The notes beneath the pieces were generated by a model, which was not told where the DNA came from, ran no database searches, and saw only the letters and a program-made list of their open reading frames with translations. Source: Streptomyces sp. RKAG293 (GTDB lineage Bacteria > Actinomycetota > Actinomycetes > Streptomycetales > Streptomycetaceae). Taken from it: a stretch of DNA of 64,000 nt. How positions within the stretch are numbered: the first letter of the stretch is position 1; each line of letters begins with the position of its first letter. This document shows positions 8,165 through 15,867 of this stretch, piece after piece. The stretch lies in contig NZ_JAJOZB010000001.1 of assembly GCF_023701745.1 (NCBI RefSeq), positions 1,488,001 through 1,552,000 on the forward strand, written 5' to 3'. Position numbers and translations under genes: made by a program.

Positions 8165-8662
8165 GTGGCCGACGACACCATCCGCCTCCGCCGGCTGGCA
8201 GACACCGACTGGGACGAGGTCGTGGCGCTGGAAGCGCGCGCCTACGCCGCGAGCGGCCTGTCCGAAGGACCGGAGGTGCTGCGGTCCAGGGGCCGCGTAT
8301 CACCGGCCACCTGCTTCGTCCTGGAGCACGAAGGGCAGTTCGGGGGCTATCTGCTCGCCCTCCCCTATCCGCCGGGCCAGTGCCCGGACCTCACGCTGAC
8401 CGAAGCGTCCGACCACAGGTCGGCGAATCTGCACGCGCACGACTTCGTGATCACCGAGGCACTCCGCGCCAGGGGGCTGTCGCCGCACTTCGTGCGGCAG
8501 ATCGAGCAGGAGGCGCGGTCGCAGGGCTTCGACCGGATCTCCATGGTGGCCGTCCAGCGCAGCCATGTCCTCTGGCGTCGCCTCGGTTACGCCGCCCACG
8601 CGGAGGTCGGCCTCCCCGAGAGCTATGGCACGGAGGCCGTCTACATGTCCAAGGCGCTGTAG
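8165..8662 (+). CDS. GNAT-family N-acetyltransferase
   Basis: The 165-residue protein starts at GTG 8165, three bases after the previous stop. It has the GNAT pattern: an N-terminal IRLRRLADTDWDEVVALE, central beta strands (GGYLLALPYP), a region after which acetyl-CoA would bind, and the C-terminal signature SHVLWRRLGYAAHAE. GNAT enzymes move an acetyl group from acetyl-CoA to amines. In this cassette it could acylate the amine released by the PLP decarboxylase. The usual Q/RxxGxG/A loop is not obvious, so acetyl-CoA binding is less certain than the fold. Confidence 0.75.
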   Translation: MADDTIRLRRLADTDWDEVVALEARAYAASGLSEGPEVLRSRGRVSPATCFVLEHEGQFGGYLLALPYPPGQCPDLTLTEASDHRSANLHAHDFVITEALRARGLSPHFVRQIEQEARSQGFDRISMVAVQRSHVLWRRLGYAAHAEVGLPESYGTEAVYMSKAL

Positions 8663-8731
8663 AGCGCGCCCCGGACCGGGACAGCAGTACCCAGCGGATC
8701 CGCCGCGCGGATCACCATCGTCGGACGAAGT

Positions 8732-8745
8732 AGGCTGATTCACAC
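8732..8745 (+). promoter_or_regulatory. -10 element suggesting a leaderless MFS transcript
   Basis: TAGGCT at 8732-8737 matches the actinomycete -10 pattern (TANNNT). It ends eight bases before the ATG at 8746, so transcription would start at or next to the start codon. No Shine-Dalgarno sequence is present in the interval. No clear -35 box was seen. Confidence 0.4.
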
Positions 8746-10029
8746 ATGTTTCGCATGCACGACCCCTTCCGCAGAGCGCAGTTGGCCATCGCGGCGCTGT
8801 TCCTCTTCCTCGGGTTCCAGTACGCCACCTGGGTCTCGCGGCTGCCCACGCTGAAGACGCACCTCGACCTGAGCGCGGCGCAGGTCGGCCTGCTGCTGAT
8901 GGCAGGCGGTGCGGGGGCGGTGATCTCGTTCCCGCTGGTTCCGCCGGCGATGAAGCGGCTGGGCTCCCGGCTGTTGTCGCTGCTGTCCGCCCTCGTCCTG
9001 GGCCTGATCCTGCTGGTCCTGGCGGTACTGCCGAACTACCCGGTCACCCTGCTGGTCATCTGCCTCGACGGCGTGGCGGTGGGCTTCCTCAACGTCGCGA
9101 TGAACGCGCAGGGAGCGGCGCTCGAAGTCGAGTACGGACGGACCGTGATGGCCAGGTTCCATGCCACGTTCAGCGCGGGCTCGCTCTCCGCGGCGCTGCT
9201 CGCCGTCGGCGTGAACCTGTTCACCTCGTCCCTGGCGGTGCACTTCACGGCGGCCGCCCTGCTGTTGCTGCTCGCGGTGGGCCTGACGCAGTCCGGGCTG
9301 CTGCCGCAGGACCAGCAGGTGGAGTCCGCGCCCGACGCCACGCTGAACTCCACTCCGGAGCAGGAGGCGGACTCCACGTCCGAGCAGGCGGAGCAGACGG
9401 AGCCGGCAGTGCGGCCGAAGCGCCGGCTGGTCCTGCCGACGCGGGTGACCATCTGGATGGGCCTCGCCATGGTGTTCGGCACCGTGACCGAGGGTGCGAT
9501 GAACGACTGGTCCTCCCTCTACCTGAAGGACATCGCCGAAGCGGGACCGCGGGTGACACCGCTGGGGATCGCCGTGGTCTCCGGAATGATGGTGCTCGCC
9601 CGGATCTTCGCCGACGGCTGGCGCGCCCGCTGGGGCGACGGACGGATCGTCGTGGCCGGGAGCGCGCTCGCGGGGGCCGGACTGGCGGTCGCCCTGGTGG
9701 CCGGCGGTGTGTTCCCCGCGCTGCTGGGGTTCGCCTGCGTGGGCCTGGGCGTCGCGGCCGTCACGCCGTGCGTCTACGTTGCCGCGGCCCGGCAGGGGCC
9801 GGACGCCTTGGCCCTGGTCGCCGCGATGGGGACGATCGGCCTGCTGGCCGGACCGCCCGTGATCGGCTTCATCGCGAGCGGCAGCAGTCTGACGTGGGGC
9901 ATGGGCGCCATCGCCGTCTCGGCGGTCCTGGTCTCCCTGTGCGCCACCCGGATCCGCTGGCCTGCCTTGGTCCCCGCCCAACCGACTCCCGCCGCGCGAC
10001 CACCGGGCACCGTGACCGCCGACCGCTGA
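8746..10029 (+). CDS. MFS transporter (12-TM, YbjJ-like)
   Basis: The 427-residue protein has about twelve hydrophobic segments. The first half starts FRRAQLAIAALFLFLGFQYA, followed by ATWVSRLPTLK; a charged, glutamate-rich cytoplasmic loop (about residues 195-230) separates the two six-helix halves. ATWVSRLP and the glycine-rich GLLLMAGGAGAVI are typical of a bacterial MFS subgroup that includes YbjJ. It would be a proton-coupled exporter in the cytoplasmic membrane. Lying 83 bases behind the GNAT gene and on the same strand, it is a natural candidate for exporting the product of the decarboxylase/oxygenase cassette. A second ATG at 8755 is possible. Confidence 0.85.
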   Translation: MFRMHDPFRRAQLAIAALFLFLGFQYATWVSRLPTLKTHLDLSAAQVGLLLMAGGAGAVISFPLVPPAMKRLGSRLLSLLSALVLGLILLVLAVLPNYPVTLLVICLDGVAVGFLNVAMNAQGAALEVEYGRTVMARFHATFSAGSLSAALLAVGVNLFTSSLAVHFTAAALLLLLAVGLTQSGLLPQDQQVESAPDATLNSTPEQEADSTSEQAEQTEPAVRPKRRLVLPTRVTIWMGLAMVFGTVTEGAMNDWSSLYLKDIAEAGPRVTPLGIAVVSGMMVLARIFADGWRARWGDGRIVVAGSALAGAGLAVALVAGGVFPALLGFACVGLGVAAVTPCVYVAAARQGPDALALVAAMGTIGLLAGPPVIGFIASGSSLTWGMGAIAVSAVLVSLCATRIRWPALVPAQPTPAARPPGTVTADR

Positions 10030-10103
10030 CCGGCCGCCACCAACGGCTGACGGCTGACGGCCCACGCGGCCGACGGCCGACGGCTGGCTGCTGACCGGAG
10101 AAG

Positions 10104-11543
10104 TCAGGAACCTGGCGCCGTCTCGCGGTGGTCCTCCAGCACGGTTCCGGTTCCGCTTCCGCTTCCACCCGGTCGGCGGGCTCCGCGCAGTGCGTGGAGC
10201 CCGGCGGCGGCCGTGCCGATGCACAGTGCGGTCGCGCTGTACGCGAGCGACGTGCGGACGCCGATGACGGCGCCCAGGAGGCCGACGGTGAAGCCGCTGC
10301 CGGCGCGCAGGCCGTTCGCGGACATCCCGTAGACGCCGAGGACCCGGCCGCGGTCGGCGGCCGGTGCGAGCAGTTGAACGACGGTCTGGCCGATCGACAT
10401 CGAGGCCAGGTTGGCGACGCCGCCGACCAGCAGGAGCGCCAGTGCGAGTGGGTAGCTGGTGGTGAGCGCGAAGAAGATGCTGGTCACGCCGTAGAGGGCG
10501 GTACTGAGGACGGCGGCGGCCACATGCGGCCTGACCCAGCCGGTGGCCTCCAGCACGATGCCGCCGATGACCCCGCCGGCGCCGTTGGCGAAGAGCAGGA
10601 CACCGTAGGCGGTGCCCACGGCGCCGGCGCCCAGGTCGTGGGCGAAGATCGGCATCGAGGACTGCATGGACGAACCGACGAAGAAGGAGCCCAGGCCGGC
10701 CAGGACGATCATGCTGACCAGGGTGGGGTTGGATCCGACCTCCCGCAGCACCCGCAGTGACTCCAGGGCTCCGACCCGGGGACGGCTGTGCCGGTCCCGG
10801 GTGTGGCCGGTGAACTTGGTGCGGAAGAGGAAGAGCGTGAGCGGCAGGTAGAAGGCGATGTTGGCGAAGATACCGGCGGTCGGGCCGAGCCCCAGCAGCA
10901 ACGCCGACCCGATCACCGGCCCGAACAGCACACCCAGGCTGCGGAACGTCGCGTTCAGGCGTACCGCACTGGGCAGTTCCGACGGGCCCACGAAGTCGTG
11001 GAGCATCAACTGCTCGCCCGGCCCCCACAGTGACCCGGCCAGGCCGTGCAGGACGAGCAGCACGCACGCCTCCCACATGTGCAGCGAGCCGGTGAGGAAC
11101 AGGATCCCCCAGGCCGCGGAGACGCCCATGAACACCACCTGGGCCACCTGGATGACGCGGCGGCAGTCGTAGCGGTCGGCCAGCGCGCCGAACCACATCG
11201 AGAGCAGCAGGAACGGCACCCAGTGGCTGATCACCTGAAAGCCGGTCAGCACCGGTGAGTGGAACGTCTGCCAGAGCACCCAGTACGTGATGACGTGTTC
11301 GATGTTGTCGGCCATCATCGCCAGCATCGAGCCGAGGAGATAGGGCCGGCAGTCACGGTTGCGCAGTGCGGCGAACCGGCGGGAGGTGTTCGCCGGTGGC
11401 GGTGCGGCACCCGAGGGTGCGACGAGCTCCGCGTCGGGCGCGGTCACTTCAGGCTCGGATATGTGGGTGGGGATTCCGCAGGCGGCACACAACCTCGGTC
11501 TCCTCCTCTCGGGGTTTTCGGCGATTCCGCCGGCCGGGAACAT
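10104..11543 (-). CDS. MFS transporter (enterobactin exporter/DHA3-like)
   Basis: This 479-residue protein begins with about 50 hydrophilic residues, then RFAALRNRDCRPYLLGSMLA and roughly twelve membrane segments. The stretch FGALADRYDCRRVIQVAQ after helix 2 is the MFS motif A region, and the pattern fits the DHA3/EntS-like exporter subgroup. It is convergent with the first MFS gene, with a 74-bp gap of short GC-rich repeats. It lies downstream of the methyltransferase gene on the same strand (start 81 bases beyond that gene's stop), so it may or may not be co-transcribed. The start is uncertain because the N-terminus is low in complexity and has no clear ribosome binding site. Confidence 0.82.
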   Translation of the reverse strand: MFPAGGIAENPERRRPRLCAACGIPTHISEPEVTAPDAELVAPSGAAPPPANTSRRFAALRNRDCRPYLLGSMLAMMADNIEHVITYWVLWQTFHSPVLTGFQVISHWVPFLLLSMWFGALADRYDCRRVIQVAQVVFMGVSAAWGILFLTGSLHMWEACVLLVLHGLAGSLWGPGEQLMLHDFVGPSELPSAVRLNATFRSLGVLFGPVIGSALLLGLGPTAGIFANIAFYLPLTLFLFRTKFTGHTRDRHSRPRVGALESLRVLREVGSNPTLVSMIVLAGLGSFFVGSSMQSSMPIFAHDLGAGAVGTAYGVLLFANGAGGVIGGIVLEATGWVRPHVAAAVLSTALYGVTSIFFALTTSYPLALALLLVGGVANLASMSIGQTVVQLLAPAADRGRVLGVYGMSANGLRAGSGFTVGLLGAVIGVRTSLAYSATALCIGTAAAGLHALRGARRPGGSGSGTGTVLEDHRETAPGS

Positions 11544-11624
11544 GATCCGGCTCGTGGGACGGGATGATGACAGCGGGGTGCCACCGGCGGCTGTCGCCCC
11601 GGTGGTCGTCCGCTCAACCGCCGT

Positions 11625-12287
11625 TCAGAGGCGGCAGCTGATCTCCATGCCGTCCTCGACGGGGAAGGTCACGCTCTGGTACCCGTTCGCCGGGGTGCGC
11701 ACGTACTCCAGGTACGGGCCCAGGGCGGGCAGGTCGACATCGTCGGCCACGACGAGGGTGCCGGGCTTCAAGTGCGGTTCCAGTACCCGCAGTACGGGCA
11801 GGCAGAGGTCCTTCCAGCCGTCGAGCAGGACGAAGTCGGCGGGGACGCCGAGCCCGCCGAGGGTGTCGCGGGCGTCTCCCGCCAGCACCGTCACCACGTC
11901 CTCCAGGCCGGTCCCGGAGAAGGTGCGGCGAGCTGCGGCGATCTTGGCCTCGCTCAGTTCCGTGGTGACGACGCGCCCGGTGCCGTTGTCCCGCACGGCG
12001 GCCGCCAGGTACAGCGTGGAGATCCCGAAGGACATCCCGAATTCGACGACGGTGGCCGGCCGGATCGCCCTGACCAGGTTGTAGAGCAGTTGGCCGCCCG
12101 CTGCGGAGATCGGCATGTAGACCTCGGCCACGGCGTCGGCGTGCTCCTGCGGCGTCTGCCATCCGCAGTCGTCGGAACGCCCCGCCATGATGCGGGCCAC
12201 GGTCGCGTCGTCCCGCGCCGCGTCCGCGAACATGCTGCGGAGGGCGGACTCGACACGGGGGTCGGTAAGGGTGTTGGTGGAAGTCAT
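11625..12287 (-). CDS. SAM-dependent O-methyltransferase-like protein
   Basis: The 220-residue protein shows the class I methyltransferase order: VVEFGMSFGISTLYLAAA (motif I), VVTTELSEAKIAAARR (motif II acidic end), LAGDARDTL, then DFVLLDGWKD and LVVADDVDL, the last two typical of caffeoyl-CoA/catechol O-methyltransferases (DUF1442/MT_24 type). It should move a methyl group from S-adenosylmethionine to a hydroxyl of a small molecule. Its ATG lies ten bases from the 27-bp palindrome shared with the divergent TetR gene, and the -10-like TAGTCT (12294-12299, minus strand) implies a leaderless transcript under TetR repression. Confidence 0.85.
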   Translation of the reverse strand: MTSTNTLTDPRVESALRSMFADAARDDATVARIMAGRSDDCGWQTPQEHADAVAEVYMPISAAGGQLLYNLVRAIRPATVVEFGMSFGISTLYLAAAVRDNGTGRVVTTELSEAKIAAARRTFSGTGLEDVVTVLAGDARDTLGGLGVPADFVLLDGWKDLCLPVLRVLEPHLKPGTLVVADDVDLPALGPYLEYVRTPANGYQSVTFPVEDGMEISCRL

Positions 12288-12293
12288 GGCTCT

Positions 12294-12323
12294 AGACTAG
12301 ACGCACCGTTGCGTTGCGTCTAG
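12294..12323. promoter_or_regulatory. TetR operator: 27-bp inverted repeat over the methyltransferase promoter
   Basis: CTAGACGCA (12297-12305) and TGCGTCTAG (12315-12323) form a perfect 9-bp inverted repeat with a 9-bp spacer. The left arm overlaps a minus-strand -10-like TAGTCT (12294-12299) placed for a leaderless start at 12287. This is the expected architecture for TetR repression of the methyltransferase gene and possibly of the regulator itself. Confidence 0.65.
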
Positions 12324-12412
12324 GGGGTAGGTCTATCCTGGGGCGAAGCACAGGCGGAACAGCAGGTTCGGCGGGGACCGCCGAGGAGAGCACCGCCGAG
12401 GAGGGCACCGTC

Positions 12413-13096
12413 GTGACGAGGAATGACGTGGCGGGCACTGACGTGGCGGGCAGTGTCGCGAAGGGCGCCGCAGCGGACACCGCCCCCCGCGGCGCGGGCC
12501 GGGACCACCACGGGAACCGTCACGGACGGAGCGCGAAGGCCCGGGAGTCGGTACTGGAGGCCGTCGACGGCCTGCTCGCCGAGAAGGGGTTCGCGGGCGT
12601 CACGGTGGAAGGCATCGCGGCGCGCGCCGGTGTGGCCAAGCAGACGATCTACCGCTGGTGGAACACCAAGACCGACATCCTCATGGAGGCCTTCCTCCAG
12701 GACGTGGCCGAGGAACCCGCCCCGCCCGACCACGGCGACGTGGCCCGCGATCTGCGCGACCATCTGGGCTGGCTGGCCGCGTTCCTCGGCCGGTCCGATT
12801 CCGGAGCGGTCCTCAAGGCCCTGATGGCCCAGGCGCACCTCGACCCGGTCTTCGCCGCCGACCTCCAGGGCCGGTATCTGGACGAGCAGCGCCGCCGCGA
12901 CCGCCTCCCGCTGGACCGCGCCGTGGACCGCGGCGACCTGCCCGCCGGCCTGGACGTCGCGGCCGAGACGGACCAACTCGTGGGCCCCGTCTACTACCGC
13001 TTCCTGGTGACCGGCGAACCGATCGGCCGCGACTTCACCGACCGGCTCGTGGACGCGTTCCTGCACCGCGCGGGGCGCGCGGACAGCACCGGCTGA
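12413..13096 (+). CDS. TetR-family transcriptional regulator
   Basis: The protein has about 227 residues. After a 45-residue alanine/glycine-rich lead comes a TetR DNA-binding domain: ARESVLEAVDGLLAEKGFAG, then GIAARAGVAKQTIYRWW as helix-turn-helix, followed by NTKTDILMEAF. The C-terminal ligand-binding half ends with a FLHRAGRA helix. I start it at GTG 12413 because GAGGAGGG lies just upstream; an ATG-less extension to 12314 would run through the operator. Divergent from the methyltransferase, it should repress that gene and be released by the pathway product or an intermediate. Confidence 0.82.
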   Translation: MTRNDVAGTDVAGSVAKGAAADTAPRGAGRDHHGNRHGRSAKARESVLEAVDGLLAEKGFAGVTVEGIAARAGVAKQTIYRWWNTKTDILMEAFLQDVAEEPAPPDHGDVARDLRDHLGWLAAFLGRSDSGAVLKALMAQAHLDPVFAADLQGRYLDEQRRRDRLPLDRAVDRGDLPAGLDVAAETDQLVGPVYYRFLVTGEPIGRDFTDRLVDAFLHRAGRADSTG

Positions 13097-13117
13097 GGCC
13101 GCGGAACACGGCCTCCG

Positions 13118-13462
13118 CTAGACGGTTCCCGGCCCCCGCCCCCCTTGCGGGCAGGGGTCACGGGGCGGCCAGTTGGCTTCCCTCAGCGCCGCGATCGCCT
13201 GCAGGGTCTCATCGGTGCGGGCGGCCAGCCGGCCTCGGGGAGTATGGACGCTCCACATGCTTCCCGAGCGGGGTTCGGCCCTGCCCATCGGGAGCGGATG
13301 CGTGATGTCGGTGACGTCCTGAATGACCACCGCACCGCCGGACCGTGCGGCACTGTAACTGCGGCCCATGCACTTGAGAACCGTGGGCCGCGAGGTGATC
13401 TCGTCGAGCCCCAGGCTGCGTACCCCCGACCCGGTCTTCGCTCCGGGAACCAGACCCAGCAT
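13118..13462 (-). CDS. Hypothetical protein
   Basis: A 114-residue frame with ATG at 13460-13462 preceded by GGAGG four bases upstream. Internal segments such as AVVIQDVTDITHPLP and ETLQAIAALREANWPPRD look protein-like rather than random high-GC translation, and the composition is less arginine-heavy than antisense frames nearby. It has no signal peptide, membrane helix or motif that I recognise. It ends 21 bases from the end of the convergent TetR gene. Confidence 0.4.
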   Translation of the reverse strand: MLGLVPGAKTGSGVRSLGLDEITSRPTVLKCMGRSYSAARSGGAVVIQDVTDITHPLPMGRAEPRSGSMWSVHTPRGRLAARTDETLQAIAALREANWPPRDPCPQGGRGPGTV

Positions 13463-13598
13463 CACGCCTCCGTTACCTCATGTGACCGAATCGTCTCTCA
13501 TAGTAGTCGCCACAAATCGGCCGGGCACTGCCCCCGTGTGCGCGCCGGTCCGCGGCACTTGCGCATGAATCCACGACCGGGCCCGTGGTGACCGACCC

Positions 13599-15200
13599 TC
13601 AGGTGGGGAGCTCCGACGCGTTGCCCCTGGCGAGTGCTTCGTGCGCCGCGCCCATGGCCGCCTCCCGGTCGGAGGGAACCAGGCCGGTGCGAGTGCGACG
13701 GTCCAGGAGGTCGGACGTGTCCAGTGCTCCTTCGTGGAGCACCGCCCAGAGCAACTCGGCCGCTGTGACGGTGTGGCCGGGGGCGACGGGGGTGCGGAGA
13801 GCTGGGTCCGAGGCGCCCAGGGCGTGGACGGCCGGGGCCTCGACTCCGTAGCGCCCGATCAGGCGGGCGGGTGCGTCGAGCGTGGTCAGGGTTCGCGGCG
13901 GCGCGGCTCCGACCAGCGGAATGGAGGTGGTGCGGCACGGTCCGGCGGCGAGGCGGCGTGTGGTGACGGCGGCGTCCACCGCGTCCTGGGCCATCCGCCG
14001 GTAGGTCGTGAGCTTGCCGCCGACGATCGTCGTGACGCCCTGAGGCGAGGTCAGAACCGCGTGCCGGCGGGAGATGTCGGCGGTGCGATCCGGTCCGTGG
14101 GAGCCCGTCTCCGGAGTGACGATGTCGAGCAGCGGACGCAGGCCGGCGAACGCGCCCACCACGTGCGTACGGTCGAGGGACACCTCGAGCGCTGATCCCA
14201 GGACATCGAGCAGGAAGCCGATGTCCGTCTCGGGCACTTCCGGGACATCCGGGACCGGCCCCTCGATGGGCTCGTCGGTCAGTCCGACGTAGACCCGTCC
14301 GTCGCCCTGCGGCAGCACGAGGGCGAAGCGGTTGCTCTCGCCGGGGATCGGGATGTGCATCCCGGCCGCCATCAGGCCGAGATCCTGGGACCGCAGCACG
14401 AGATGGGTGCCGCGGGACGGGCGCAGCCGTACCTCCTCGACGAGACCGCCGGCCCACACTCCGGTCGCGTTGATCACGGCGCGGGCCCGTATCTGCGTTT
14501 CCTCACCGGTCAGTTCATCACGCACCCTGGCTCCGGCGCCGGTGAGCTCCAGCGCACGGACCCGGGTCAGGATCCTGGCGCCACGGGTCGCGGCGGTGCG
14601 GGCGAGAGCGGTCACCAACCGGGCGTCGTCGCTGAGTTGGCCGTCCCAGGACAGGAGTCCGCCCCGCAGCCCGGACTGGCGCAGACCGGGGGCGAGATGC
14701 CGGGTCTCCACCGCGGACAGCCGGCGGGGGCCGGGCAGGGTGCGGCGGGAGGTGCCGGCCGATACGCGGAGCAGGTCGCCCGCCGTGAATCCGGCCCAGG
14801 TCAGTGCGGCCTGCCGCCGCGTGACCAACGGGGTCAGCGGCAGCACGAAGGGCTGGGCGTGGACCAGGTGCGGGGCGGTGCGCTCCATCAGCACCCCCCG
14901 CTCGACCGCGCTCTCGTAGGCCACGTCCAGTTGGCCGGAGGCGAGGTAGCGCAGGCCGCCGTGGATCAGCTTCGAGCTCCATCGGGAGGTTCCGAAAGCG
15001 AGATCGTGGGCGTCGATCGCGGCCACCGACAGACCGCGGGACGCCGCGTCGAGGGCGACGCCGGCGCCGGTCGCGCCGAGCCCGACGACCAGGACGTCGA
15101 CCTTCAGGCCGGCGGCGACCTCGGTCAGTTCCCGGGACCGGCGCCCGGCGTTCAGGGAGGAAGAGGCTCGGGCCGGGCGGGGCAGCGGGTGGGGGCTCAT
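13599..15200 (-). CDS. glpD: FAD-dependent glycerol-3-phosphate dehydrogenase
   Basis: The 533-residue protein has the FAD-binding fingerprint VLVVGLGATGAGVALDAASR (about residues 35-54), the family signature GTSRWSSKLIHGGLRYL just after it, and INATGVWAG in the middle. These match GlpD/GlpA, which oxidise sn-glycerol-3-phosphate to dihydroxyacetone phosphate at the membrane and pass electrons to quinone. Its start overlaps the stop of the upstream TetR gene by four bases (15197-15200), so the pair is coupled. Next to an alkyl-DHAP-synthase-like gene it may supply DHAP for ether-lipid formation rather than glycerol catabolism; no glycerol kinase or facilitator gene is present. Confidence 0.88.
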   Translation of the reverse strand: MSPHPLPRPARASSSLNAGRRSRELTEVAAGLKVDVLVVGLGATGAGVALDAASRGLSVAAIDAHDLAFGTSRWSSKLIHGGLRYLASGQLDVAYESAVERGVLMERTAPHLVHAQPFVLPLTPLVTRRQAALTWAGFTAGDLLRVSAGTSRRTLPGPRRLSAVETRHLAPGLRQSGLRGGLLSWDGQLSDDARLVTALARTAATRGARILTRVRALELTGAGARVRDELTGEETQIRARAVINATGVWAGGLVEEVRLRPSRGTHLVLRSQDLGLMAAGMHIPIPGESNRFALVLPQGDGRVYVGLTDEPIEGPVPDVPEVPETDIGFLLDVLGSALEVSLDRTHVVGAFAGLRPLLDIVTPETGSHGPDRTADISRRHAVLTSPQGVTTIVGGKLTTYRRMAQDAVDAAVTTRRLAAGPCRTTSIPLVGAAPPRTLTTLDAPARLIGRYGVEAPAVHALGASDPALRTPVAPGHTVTAAELLWAVLHEGALDTSDLLDRRTRTGLVPSDREAAMGAAHEALARGNASELPT

Positions 15201-15796
15201 GGCGTGAGGGTCCTCTCCAGGATCATCCGCAGTTCATCGTCGAAAGCTGCCGCGGTCAGGTCGGGGTCGGTCTCGTCGGACATCGTGCGCAGCGAAAGCG
15301 TGAAGGCCTGGGCGATGAGCAGCAGGGAACGGGCCTGCCGGACGGGGTGGTCCGCACGGACGGATCCGTCGGCGTGCCCTTCCCGCAGGGCCGCGACGAG
15401 GAGCTCCAGCAGTGCGTCCTGACTGGCTCCCCGGCGGTCGAGCACATAGGGGAGCAGCAGTTCGGGATCGACATCGATGATCTTGTGGAAGAGCGGATGG
15501 GCGCGGAACGCCCGCACGCCGGCCGTCAGGCCGTCGACCAGTCGCACGAGGGTGGGAGCCGTGGGGTCGTGCCCGGGCAGGGCGTCCGTTGCGACGGCGA
15601 CCCACTCGCGGGTCATCAGGTCGCCCACGAGTGTCCGTACGTCCGGCCACTTGCGGTACAGCGTCATGCGCGAGACCCCGGCACGCCGGGCCACGTCGGT
15701 CAGGGTGGTCCGGCGCACGCCGACGGCGAGAACGCAGTCGCGTGCGGCGTCGAGTACGGCGTTGCCGTCCGAGTGCTTGTGACGAATGGGCGTCAT
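15197..15796 (-). CDS. TetR-family transcriptional regulator
   Basis: This 199-residue regulator has an N-terminal helix-turn-helix: RRTTLTDVARRAGVSRMTLY followed by RKWPDVRTLVGDL. The C-terminal half is helical, ending DDELRMILERTL. It is translationally coupled to glpD and divergent from the alkyl-DHAP-synthase-like gene across a 71-bp gap, so it probably controls the whole four-gene lipid module. The ligand is unknown; in this setting an acyl-CoA or lipid is plausible. Confidence 0.85.
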   Translation of the reverse strand: MTPIRHKHSDGNAVLDAARDCVLAVGVRRTTLTDVARRAGVSRMTLYRKWPDVRTLVGDLMTREWVAVATDALPGHDPTAPTLVRLVDGLTAGVRAFRAHPLFHKIIDVDPELLLPYVLDRRGASQDALLELLVAALREGHADGSVRADHPVRQARSLLLIAQAFTLSLRTMSDETDPDLTAAAFDDELRMILERTLTP

Positions 15797-15867
15797 CTGT
15801 CACAGTGTAATACCAGCGGGGGCCGCAGAACACAGCGCCCGCGGATCCGATCGGTAAGGAAGCCCTG
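15797..15867. promoter_or_regulatory. Divergent promoter of the TetR-glpD and FAD-oxidase/kinase units
   Basis: The 71-bp gap contains CTGTCACAG (15797-15805), an odd palindrome with four-base arms directly upstream of the TetR start codon, followed by GTAATACC. The short palindrome is a weak operator candidate. AAGGA about seven bases before ATG 15868 is the ribosome binding site of the FAD oxidase. Confidence 0.35.

Noticed and set aside
10030..10103. Defined bidirectional terminator between the two MFS genes
   Set aside because: The gap has repeated GC-rich words, but no clean stem-loop could be drawn with confidence.
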